From positions 4,712,001 to 4,776,000 of the forward strand of contig JAETXT010000003.1 in the NCBI GenBank assembly GCA_019188255.1: a stretch of DNA of 64,000 nucleotides, read 5' to 3'. Of this stretch, positions 33,867-43,692 are shown piece by piece; positions within the stretch are counted from its first letter, which is position 1, and each line of letters begins with the position of its first letter. The notes below the pieces were generated by a model. That model was not told where the DNA came from. It did not search any database and saw only the letters and a list, made by a program, of their open reading frames with translations. Both the position numbers and the translations under genes were made by a program. This DNA comes from Verticillium longisporum (taxonomy: Eukaryota > Ascomycota > Sordariomycetes > Glomerellales > Plectosphaerellaceae).

Positions 33867-35385
33867 ATGGACATGGCCGTCAGCCCAGCGGCTACACCTC
33901 ACATGCCGCCCAGCCAACCTGACAGATTGCTGGCTACTCACGTTGAGCAGGGTGGCCAGCCATCAGATGTCGTACTTGTTCACAGTACCAATTCGTATCG
34001 CAGCAGCGCGGCAGCTGTGATTGCAAGGATCGAAGGCATTCTCCGTGAAGTGCAAGACGACCTCTTCAATGGCCGTGCTCTCTCCATCCCCTACAAGGCG
34101 CGACGTCCTGGCGCCAGCCGAGCTAGCGCAGGTTTGCTTCGGTTCCCAGGGAGCACGCAGCGAGAAGCCAGTAAATTTGGTAAAAATGAACAAAAAAGAA
34201 CCTGTCGATATGCTTTGGCTGCAAGGTGACTGACTGATGTGTCGTCGACAAGCCCGGGTGATGAAGATCCTGAGTCTTTCACATGGAGCGTTGGTTGGCG
34301 GCATCATACTGACCAAACGGTGATTTTTCCTGCTTCTTCTCGCGAGAGCCTTGGTAGGGGTTGACTCGATCTCAGAAACATCTTTTACCAAGACGTTGAG
34401 CTCTTCGGCAGTCAGGCCAATGTGGATCAGCTGGTAGATGACCTGGCCTTCACCCTGAACCTTGGGCGAGATGACCTCAACATTGTTGGTCTTGAACAGT
34501 GCTTCCGCACTTGCTCGTAACGCTCATTTGATTCAGGTTGCTGCCGGCAAGGGTCTTGCGTCAGGGCCCGTCAAGATGCACCTGCAGAATGGCACACAGG
34601 TCGACATGTCCTCCGGTTCAACTGTATGGCGCACGCTTCTGAGCCGACCTATCGTAGGGCTGACTTGACAGGGTGTTCTCATACCTTCGGTCCGAGACGT
34701 TGTCGGCATGAACTTTGCATCGACCAAATGGGTTCTCGTCATCGAAAAGGAAGCCGCTTTCCGACCTTTGGCTGTACAGCAATACTGGGGGAAATCAGGG
34801 GCAGGTCATGGAGTGATTGTCACGGTAATCTGCACAATCCGACCTTCAGAGGAGATTCCCTGCTAACTTGGATTCCAGGGCAAAGGCTACCCAGACCTCG
34901 TCACTAGGTCGTTCCTTCACGCGATCCAGGCCATGAAGCCCGACATGCCGATATTTTGCCTCGTCGATTTTGATCCAGACGGTCTTCGTATTATGCAATG
35001 TTACAAACACGGGTCGCAGAGTCTCAGCCATGAAAGCTACGTTGTCCTGCCTCGGTTGCAGTGGCTTGGCATTCGAAGCGCCGATCTCATGGCTGATGGA
35101 CAACGAGGTGCCGATGGCGACAGAGTGGGCGTGCCGCGGGAGTTGCCAGCTGACCCCGCTGCGGTCATGCCATTGTCGTTGCGGGATCGGAGCTGTGCGC
35201 AGAGGCTTCTCGCTTCATATAACGAAGACGATGCGGATGTTGATGACTCGGAGTACAGACGCGAGCTGCAGATTATGCTCGTCCTCGGGGTAAAGGGTGA
35301 GATCCAAGCAGTGGATGACGTGGGCAACCTGACGAGATGGCTCGACCGTAGGCTACTGTGTGCGCTCGGTGGCCTCGAACTTTGA
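33867..35385 (+). CDS. SPO11: Meiotic recombination protein SPO11 (Topo VI-A)
   Basis: Six exons built from frame and splice consensus: 33867-34179, 34253-34319, 34376-34484, 34537-34623, 34672-34824, 34879-35385; total 1236 nt, 411 aa. An in-frame TAA lies just before the ATG. 5Y-CAP part: IARIEGILREVQDDL, RFPGSTQREASKF, LSLSHGALVGGIILTKR, then the catalytic tyrosine Y131 in N-I-F-Y-Q-D. Toprim: VIEKEA (E217) and VDFDPDG (D273, D275). SPO11 makes the double-strand breaks that start meiotic recombination. The third donor (GTTGGT at 34485) is weak; the others are good. The residue before I-F-Y is Asn where Asp is usual. Confidence 0.88.
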
Positions 35386-35857
35386 AGGGAAATCTTGGCT
35401 GCGAACTTTTCGAGAACGCAATTGCTAATAGTCAGCGATTCAGGGGTTCAGGGGGTCAGGGGGGTGGCTGGGAGCACTTGGCGAGAGCACGCGCTGAGGT
35501 GTTAGTGGTGGTAGAGTCTCGACTTGGTGTCAACTGAAGAAGAGTACGGGAAACACTATGACCAGCAATGAATAAACTCTTCATTCACATCACTCAACTG
35601 GAGGTCCAAAGCAAACTTTCATCGTCCTCGAATGCATAGACAGTCTCGGTAAGAGGGCCGGTGAACCGAATAGTACCCCGCCACTACCCCGCCTTCACCG
35701 AGCTCACCGGAAACCACTTCACCCCTCCGCACGGACCACATAGATTTTCAAAGCCTCACTCCCCAAACTCATCGCCCATCAGCTGCTGCTGCCCGTCGCT
35801 GCCCTCCCGCGCCAGTCACCTCTCCACCACTCTCGTCCACCACCCCCGGCACACAAG
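35386..35857. other. Intergenic region (SPO11 / ankyrin gene)
   Basis: 472 bp; pyrimidine-rich in the last 150 bp before the ankyrin ATG, as in many fungal promoters. No gene. Confidence 0.4.
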
Positions 35858-36541
35858 ATGGCGCCCAACCTCACAGAAGACGAGGTCGACGACCTCATCT
35901 ACTTCGCCCGCGCCGGCGAGCAGGCCGACCTCGCCGAGGCCCTGGCTACCCTCTCAGCCCGCGAATCAGTCGCCCCCGCCGCTATCCTCACGGTGGCGCG
36001 CGACGAGAGCAAGGCGACATGTCTGCACATGGCCGCCGGCAACGGAAACCTAGGTCAGTCGCCCGCACCCCAATTTCTCAGGAAACACGTCTCTGCGCCT
36101 CCATTTTGAAAAAGGGAGAAACGAAAGTCTTGGATGTGACGTTATGCAATGAGAAGTCAGTACTGACACAACGTAGACGTCGTCTCGGCGATCCTGGCGC
36201 ACTTTGCACAGCTGCCCGCCGAAGAGCGCAAGGCGGCTCTCGACCAGGCTAACGAGTTTGCCAACACGGCGCTCCACTGGGCGTGTCTGCGCGGGCACCT
36301 GTCCGTCGTCAAGGCGCTGCTCGAGGCGGGCGCCAGCCCGGCCCTGGCCAACGACAAGGACGAGATCCCGCTCGACTGCGCGCTGTTCGCCGAGAAGCAG
36401 GATGTTGTGGATCACTTCATGGGCCTCTCGAGGGCGTTGGAGGGCGACAATGGCGAGGGAGGTTTGAGTTCGGGCGTTGGCAGTGTCGAGGTCGAGGTCG
36501 AAGAGACAAAGGCGGAGCCGGAGGCAGGGAAGAGCTCATAG
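35858..36541 (+). CDS. Ankyrin-repeat protein, YAR1-like
   Basis: Two exons, 35858-36053 and 36177-36541, with a 123-nt intron (GTCAGT...CGTAG) in phase 1; 186 aa. The acidic start (NLTEDEVDDLIYFARAGE) is followed by about three ankyrin units (ATCLHMAAGNGN, NTALHWACLRGHLSVVKALLEAGA, DEIPLDCALFAEKQDVVDHF) and a Glu-rich tail. Length and the opening match the fungal YAR1 family, cytosolic chaperones of ribosomal protein S3. That role is inference from family resemblance. Confidence 0.8.
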
Positions 36542-36788
36542 AGTGCTTCTTGAGAGGAAGAAAATCGCATTAGAAAGCAAGGAAGGATATATCTGCTCTA
36601 GAGTATTCCGCCGGCCCAATACAGTAAAAACGTCAAAAAACCAAAGTCGTCTCCCATCACAAAAAGCCTCCGTGACCCTTTCAAACGGGTCTGGAAAAGA
36701 AACCTGGCCTCCCAAAAATCCGGAATCGAACATGTAACTCGCTCTAGGTGTATAGTGTGTCGTAAGAGAAATCTCGTGTATCTACCCG

Positions 36789-39467
36789 TCATGTCCCGGC
36801 CCCAGCCATCAGTTCTCTACAAGTCTTCAGTCGCTCAGCCGCCTCATGGAGCAGCTCAGCATGCGCATCCTCGAAGCTCGCCTGCAATAATCGTAGCAAA
36901 TCAGGCAACCCATCACCCAACCCCCTTGCTGTCTCCTCTGTGAGCTCAGAGAGGTTCGCGATGCGGGTCAAATACGTAGCGGTGCTCAAGTACGGTCCTG
37001 AATATGGCGGCAGTGCCTGCCCGCCGTTCAACGCCCGCACAAGCGACCATATACCCAATGCCGCGTAGTAAAGTGACCACGGGCGGTGGGGGTCTGCCTC
37101 GTTGCGGCACGAGTACCACGCGTCTTGGAGCGGAGGGTACCCCGACCCCCTGCGGGCACCTCCCACCAGAACACGATGAAGCAGCTTGAACGCGTGCAGC
37201 ACGGCATGTCTCGTGCTCGCCTTGCTCGACCAGATTCTCATACGCGCAACAGCGTTGCTGTAATCGCGCGTCGAAATTTTGCGGTTGACCAGGCGTTTAG
37301 CGCCCGCAAAGACCTGGCAGGTCACGATATCGACTTGAAGGGCAATGTGGGCGAAATGGTAGAGCACAGATGGTGACTGAACTGGCCCATTCGCACTACC
37401 ATGGCTCTCCCCAAGATTGGTTTCTGACAGGCCAATATCGGCATCGTAGCTCTCCTTCCAAATGTCGAAAGCTTTCAGGATCGTCCTTCGCCATGTGTCG
37501 TGCTCAGATGTGCGCGTGGGGCGATCGAGCCACTTGATCTGGCTGTCGCGATGGGAGAGATGCCAGCCAACGCTGAGAAGACCGCACATGATGATCATGC
37601 GACCAAACGAGTGTGTCTTCACTGGGTTGCAGTGAAGTGCAGACTTGAGCCCCTCGAGAAAAGATATCTGTTTGATGCCATACATACGCCACGTGCTGTC
37701 AACACTCCGGAAGCTGTCGGGGTTCGGCGCCGCCCAAAGGCTGTCATCGCACGGTAGAGGGAGGCGGATCTCATCGGGCGCCATGTCGGCGAGATGGCCA
37801 AACATGGTGGCATGGATGATATCCATCATGAAGGCCCCAAAAACAACACGATGCATGGACTGCGTCTCGGCCCAGCGCACCCACCATGTTCGCGAGTCTG
37901 ACGAGCCGTCATTTTCACCCGACGGCGGCGCTTCCTCAGGCGGAGACTCACTGCCCGCTTTGCCGATGAGGGGACTACCCCGGCGCAAGAGAGTCAGGGT
38001 CGCGGAGTGGTAAATATGCGCACGCTCATGGAACTTGCGGAAAGAGAACAAGGTTTCATAGTACTCGAGCAGGAGAAGTGCCTGTGCCACCCACAGAGCC
38101 ACTGGCGGGTTGGCGTCTTCGGCCGTCACGATTTCCCAGCGAACGCTCGATATGATGACATCCGCGAAACCCCCGTACTCGACGTAGGTGCTCGTTGTGT
38201 CACGGGCCCTCAGAGATGCAGCGCCGAGTGCAAGCATGACCATGACGAGGAAAATGGGGCATCGGTTGCATGAGAAAGTCGGCTGATGTACAATAGGCAG
38301 CCGCGGGGACACATCGGCCCAGTACGTGTGCAGACAATGTCGCATCATGTCGAGACTGAGTCCGGGGACGTCACCGCCGCTCTCTTGTACGATTCGGGTG
38401 ATCGAGGCCTCGTACTTGGGCTGTTTACTGCGGAAAAGCCGGAACCAAGACAAGATCTCTTCTCGACGGTGCTCAGTGAGAAGGTCGTCATTTTCTTGGC
38501 GCGGCGGCGTGGGATCTGGCTGTGAGCGGCTTGTAAGCGACTCGTAGTCGTAATTGATGTTGTTGTTGAACGTCGACTCCAAGCCGCCCTCGAGAAACGG
38601 CATATTTGCAACAGCATTCAGCTCGTTCCAGCCAGCCTGAGCGTCAAAAAGCCACATGGCGAAGTTCTCGGATAGATGTCCATCCGCTTGAAAGCCGTTG
38701 TCAAAGGGCAACATGGTTGATGATTCGGCGGCCATGGTCACCGCCTCCCTCCCATAATACGCCGTCTTTGACCCCATGTTCATGTCCAAGCCGTGCATGG
38801 TTGGTTGCGACGGAGGCCAGCTCGAAGCCTGAGCCAGCCGTGGGGCCGGCTCCGAGTCGGGCGTCAGTAAGATGGCGGCATCGTGAGGTCCGCTCGAGGT
38901 ATGTGACGGGAACTGCGTTCGCGGGACAGCCCCGGCAGTGGATGTTGTGTTTGGTGCTGGTGCACTAGAAGTGGCCGCAAGTTCAGGATGTGATGACTTG
39001 AAGCTGAAGGTTCGGTTCCGAGGTATGTAGGAGGATGTGAAGTGACGTTTCTTATGTCGAGCGAGGAGATCGGCGCGGACAAACTTTTGGTCGCAGCCAG
39101 GTTCTTCGCAACGGAAGATTTCTTTGGGTGCATCTGCAAGTCAATGTCAGTCAATCGGGCTCGGTCAATCGAGGCGGCGGCGCAACAGAGGCAAGAAGGT
39201 AACGGTCGTTTCCAAGCCGGGTGGGGACGTCTCACGATTCAACTGATGCCGGTGGAGATGCTCAGCTCGAGAGTATAATTTGTCGCAACCGGGAAAGCTG
39301 CAGCTGAATTTCTTCACGGCGCCTTTGCGACTGGCGCGTCGGTAGGCGGAGGTGGTGGACTCTTTGGACGACTCGGGAGGATTTGGTGATCCCTCGTCTG
39401 TTGGTGAGGGTCCCGGATGGCCGTGAGTGGAGGGCGCGCCGCCCGACTGGGGTTGGTGGGTCGCCAT
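36789..39467 (-). CDS. C2H2 zinc-finger / fungal-specific transcription factor
   Basis: Two exons, 39236-39467 and 36789-39133 (intron 39134-39235, donor GTGAGA, phase 1), 858 aa from ATG 39467. The first finger is C56-x4-C61-x12-H74-x3-H78; H78 is assembled across the splice junction, which confirms the model. The second is CEEPGCDQKFVRADLLARHKKRH. The remainder carries a fungal_trans (PF04082-like) middle region (QPTFSCNRCPIF...; ARDTTSTYVEYGGFADVI) and a helical C-terminus. It is expected to be a nuclear regulator. No target is suggested by neighbours. The 5' flank (39468-39900) is strongly purine/pyrimidine biased. Confidence 0.88.
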
Positions 39468-40505
39468 GACCAGCGCCCTAGTCGCGCATTTCGAATGTCG
39501 TCGCGATGATGAATATGAAAGTTGCCGCGAATCTCGAAGCGATAGGGCTGCTGCGGGGAGCCGAAGGGGGAGAGGCGATCCAGGGCGAGGTCGAAATCGA
39601 GGTTGGGGGTCAGGCAATAGGCGGGAAAATAGGCGAGGTAAAGTTGCGGCAGTGGAGGGAAAGATGAGGAAAGAATGGCGAGCACAGCTCGCGCCGTCGG
39701 TCCTGTCACAGGCGAGAGCGACCGACAGGTCAGGGCAAGCGGGAGGGAACGCGGGGTCCCGCATAGGCAGGCGGGGAGGTTGGGGGGGCAAGGGGGGGCG
39801 GGCGAGGGGTGCCTGCCTCACAGGTCAAAGCGCCCTGGGCAAGTGCTACCAGGGCCCAGTAGTAGCCAGTTCCCCCGTCAGTCCTTCCCCCCCCAAAATG
39901 TCCCCCAATCCACCCCCCGATTCTTCCACTGACCCCACGCCCACAATGCCTTACAGAGGCCCGCTCACTCCATTGGCCCTGCTAAATGCAGGCGGGACCA
40001 GTTCCCCCATGTCCGGGCCGTTTCCCTTATCTTCACTCGGCGGGCGTTGCCTCGACCGGGGTGGGGGGTTACAGTGGTCAGAAAGGTGCTGTATCTACAG
40101 CACAGGGAGCTTGGTTCACCTCTTGCCCCCTTGACAGATCTCGAGTCATCATCCCACGTGCCAGCCGTGCCGACCCATCACGACATTCCCAGCGACAGCG
40201 TCGTCAGGCGTAGTTGGACCTGTCAAGGGTGGGCAGCCGCCGCACCTCCAACACATCAACCCCCAGGCACCGATGGCGCTCGTGCCTTGTCCTATGTCGG
40301 CATTCGGATCGAAAAGCCGAGTAGTTTCCCTTGGCTGATTTGGGGATGTAGACCCAATCAACAAGTTGACTCGGCCCACTAGCAGTCACAGATCGACAAC
40401 GGACGTTGCATTCGGGACGAACCCGGCGCATGCCTCGTGGTTATCTATCGAGCCGATGCATGTTGGCAGATGCCTCGAGGCGCTTGAGGTCTATCGCATG
40501 GCAAC
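39468..40505. other. Intergenic region, G-run-rich
   Basis: About 1 kb upstream of the zinc-finger factor and downstream of the next minus-strand gene. Plus strand near 39740-39910 has several G5-G7 and C5-C8 runs, with G-tract spacing that could form a G-quadruplex. No gene recognised. Confidence 0.4.
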
Positions 40506-41291
40506 TTAGGTGTCTGGCTCTCTTTTGCCTCGCTTCGACGATCTGCTCTTGATCTTGTTCATCTCGCCAACGACCTTGAGTCCCGTTCCACCCAATAGCC
40601 GACTGGCCGCCACCGCCTCCCTCTCGATCCTCTTCCAGTCGCCGGTGTAATTCTTCGCTAACGGCCCGACGAGCGCCAGCAACACCGAGGCTAGCGAGCA
40701 GTCCGCGCCATGCCCCGGTCCAGTCCAGATTTCCCCGTCGTTGGCCCGCGCCGCAAACCCCTCCTGCCCGGCCAGCACGCGGTTGATGACATCTGGTACG
40801 GCCTGGAACTCGAGCACCCTGACCAGATCGACAACCACGAACTGCTTCGGGATTGTGAGGCCGATTTTCTGCAGCCCCAAGGCCAACTGCTTCGGCCGCG
40901 CGGTACATAGACAGAGCGTGGCGTATCTGTCGCTCAGCTCGGCGAGGATCTCTTCAACCTTATCCCTCATCAGGGCCGCTGGCTGCTCGTACGTGGAGCT
41001 CTTGCCGTAGTGGTAGTCTCGCGGCGGAGCATTCGTCACGTTGCCGATGAAGGTGAATTCGCGTTCCGACTCGCACCATCCTGAGGCGTGGCGCATTTTC
41101 GAAACAGCTCTTTTCAAAAGTGAGACTCTGAGCATCGGATAGCCAGTGTAGCTCACGGGCGGGGCCGAGTAGTCGAAGAGAAGAATGCCGACGTGTTCGC
41201 AGTCCCAGCACGTGGCTAGCTTGTCATTCTCGTCGGAGCGATCTCGCAGCCTGCTTAATTCAGTCGGGGTGAGGAGCTGGGGGCGTCGCAT
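40506..41291 (-). CDS. Unrecognised protein, 261 aa
   Basis: Single exon from ATG 41291. No family identified with confidence. It has an acidic/aromatic block (CWDCEHVGILLFDYSAPP), a central EEILAELSDRYATLCLCTA helix, PKQFVVVDLVRVLEFQ and GPGHGADCSLASVLLALVG, and a basic end (KIKSRSSKRGKR). The layout, with DCE near the start and an H-x2-D before a Leu-rich helix near the end, faintly recalls RNase-H-fold exonuclease-like fungal proteins, but the spacing is not right for a clear call. No signal peptide or membrane span. Codon use matches neighbouring genes, so it is probably real. Confidence 0.6.
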   Translation of the reverse strand: MRRPQLLTPTELSRLRDRSDENDKLATCWDCEHVGILLFDYSAPPVSYTGYPMLRVSLLKRAVSKMRHASGWCESEREFTFIGNVTNAPPRDYHYGKSSTYEQPAALMRDKVEEILAELSDRYATLCLCTARPKQLALGLQKIGLTIPKQFVVVDLVRVLEFQAVPDVINRVLAGQEGFAARANDGEIWTGPGHGADCSLASVLLALVGPLAKNYTGDWKRIEREAVAASRLLGGTGLKVVGEMNKIKSRSSKRGKREPDT

Positions 41292-41861
41292 TGTGGTGTT
41301 GACCTTCGATGATGTTGGCTGTACTAATTGAGTTTGTGCCTGGAGGGTCCAGAGGAACTTTCAGTGCCAACCCTTGACGCCTTTAAATGTACGACATGTC
41401 TCTAGCAAGCCATCAGAGAGCTACCGATATGAGTCGAGGAAGCCTCGCCAGCTGCCTCGTGTTGAGTTCAGCCCCTTTTTTGGGATACGGGCGGACTTCC
41501 ATCAGCCTTACAGCGGCGCCCCTTTTTAGCCCGCTGTGCCGGGTGACTCACCTTGCCGCATCAATCTCGTGCGTAAGAAGCGGGATGCATCAGAGGACAT
41601 CGTCATTCTCGTCTCATCGGGGTAAATGCATTCCATGCTCGATTGAATTCTGGTTGCTAGTGGTTTTAATGTTTCAACCCTCGCCCCCCGCTACACACAT
41701 CGCGTCAAGAGCGCAGTACTGGCCCACTATCTCTCACATCTACCATCTACCATGCTTCTCTGTATTGTTGACAGAGTGCACCAAGCTGATGCTTTCCACA
41801 AGAACTTTTGGTTGTGGCTTGCAAAGCCGAATCTCGAGCCGTGACGCGATTCACTTGCCAC
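41292..41861. other. Intergenic region upstream of unrecognised gene
   Basis: 570 bp between the start of the 261-aa gene and the stop of the KAPA synthase. No protein-like frame, no repeat. Confidence 0.4.
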
Positions 41862-43311
41862 CTAAAGATGAGCCTTCTGCACTGGTGGTTGGGTCTCCTG
41901 AAGGCCCTCCTTCTGCGTCTTGAGCACCCATTCCTCGACCACGCGGGCCAGACCTCCGACCTCTTCTTTCGTGTTGGCAGCATGAAGACAGACCCGTACC
42001 CTCTCGCTACCTTTCGGCACTGTAGGCGCGACAATAGGACGGATGATGTAGCCTCGCTCCTGACAGTACGACGCCAAGCTGCGCGGATGCGAGGTCAACA
42101 ACGGGATAATGGGCGACGAGGGCAACCCCGCATCAATGCGCACCAGCGGTCGCGGGGCCGCGCCGTAGCGTGCGCAAATGGACACAAAGAGGCCGTGCGT
42201 GTACCCGATCAATTCTCTCAACCGCCGCCTCAACTCGTCGGCCATCTCTGTGGCTACGAAGTCGTACGTGACCCTGATGCCCGCCAGACTCGCCGGCGAC
42301 ATGGCCGTCGTGTAGATCAGGGTACGCGCGTAATTGATTAGGTACTCCCTGACAACCGGCGCGCAGAGGAGGATGGCTGCAAGCGCGTGCATTCGTTAGC
42401 GTCAGGGGTCCCACCCCCCTCCCCAGAGGCTCGGCACTCGGCTTTCTGGGTCAGAACTAAGAAGAGAGAGAGAGAGCACTTACCCCTGAAGCCCCCATGG
42501 CCTTGCCGAAGGTGTGGAGGCGCGCGAAGACGTCGCGCTCGAGCCCGAGCTCGCACACCAGGCCGCGCCCTTGCAGGCCGAAGAGACCTGTCGAATGCGC
42601 CTCGTCGACGATGAGCCGACCGTTGCCGCGGGGCAGGTGCTGCTTGATGCAGTCGACGATTTCCCGCAGCGGCGCAACGTCGCCGTCCATGCTGTAGACG
42701 GCCTCGACGGCGACGAAGACGTTTCGGGTCCCGGCCCTGACCTCTTGACCGCTCGCGCCCTGGGTCAATGCTGCGAGGGTCTCACTCAGGCTTTGTCGTG
42801 CTGGCGGGGTATGGCCCAGAGTGTGGGGCCTCGCTGGGGAGACGGTGTTGTGCTTGAACGACAGTCTTTGGGCGGCGCGGCTCATCCTCATGCCGTCGTG
42901 GGCGCTGGCGTGCACGAGCTCGTCGTAGACCACGACGTCTCCTGGTTGAGGAACGCAACTGAACAAGCCCACGTTGGCGTCGAAGCCCGAGTTGAAAAGC
43001 AGACCGGCAGGAGCATGGTGGAACGCAGCAACATCGCGTTCCAGCGCTTCGGCATAGTTCGAATTGCCGTCGAGGAGCCTGGAGCCGCTGGATCCCAGGA
43101 TGGACGTTCGAGGATTCGACGCAGTCAGCTGTTCGAGGTGTGCTATGTAGGCTTTTTGAACCTCTGGCACGACAGAGAGCGAGAGATAGGAGTTGGAGGA
43201 GAAGTCGACGCTCGTCGAGGGGAAGGAGGTCAGCCGGCGTAGTTGTGACTTTGACTTCCTTTCCTCTAGCCGCTGCCTCAGAGCCCTTTCCAAGCTCGAG
43301 GACGAGGACAT
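41862..43311 (-). CDS. KAPA synthase (8-amino-7-oxononanoate synthase, BioF-like)
   Basis: Exon 1 42484-43311 (276 codons) and exon 2 41862-42376, with intron 42377-42483 (GTAAGT...TTGCAG). This is a PLP class-II alpha-oxoamine synthase: VDFSSNSYLSLS, IVDEAHSTGLFG (Asp/His cofactor contacts) and the Schiff-base lysine K270 in T-F-G-K-A-M-G. It condenses pimeloyl thioester and alanine in the first committed step of biotin synthesis. The two exons disagree by one base: exon 1 ends in phase 0, exon 2 needs phase 1. An extra G in the G4 run at the donor (42483-42486) would resolve it. It is divergent from the next biotin gene, 381 bp apart. Confidence 0.85.
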
Positions 43312-43692
43312 GTTGACGATGCAACCCGCGGCGGAAGATGTGACTCAACGAAAAAAGAAGAAGCTGAACACGGGAGGTCTGAACACGGGAGGTTCCCGTT
43401 TTGCGGCGCGCCCATATATTCGCATGGTGGTCTGGGCCTGGGCGTCGCACATGTTGAGGGAATTGCTGAGGTAAGGCGAAGTGGGCTTGCCGTTGGTCGG
43501 TTTAGCGGCTACAGAAGGTTTGACCCCCCCTGTACATGTTCATCACCTTCCCTAAGCCGTTCGCACAGCCTCGCCCAACAGGCACATTTTTAAGGGCCTC
43601 GATGCCCCTCAACACATCATGGAGCTAAGCAACATCTTGACACGTCCCCGCTCCCCCATTGACGCCTCTTCCTTTGGCCTCAAGGTCTGGAG
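43312..43692. promoter_or_regulatory. Bidirectional promoter of the biotin gene pair
   Basis: 381 bp shared by two divergent biotin genes. The KAPA synthase side has a repeated GAACACGGGAGGT unit (43367-43392 area). No known biotin-responsive element can be named from sequence. Confidence 0.45.
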
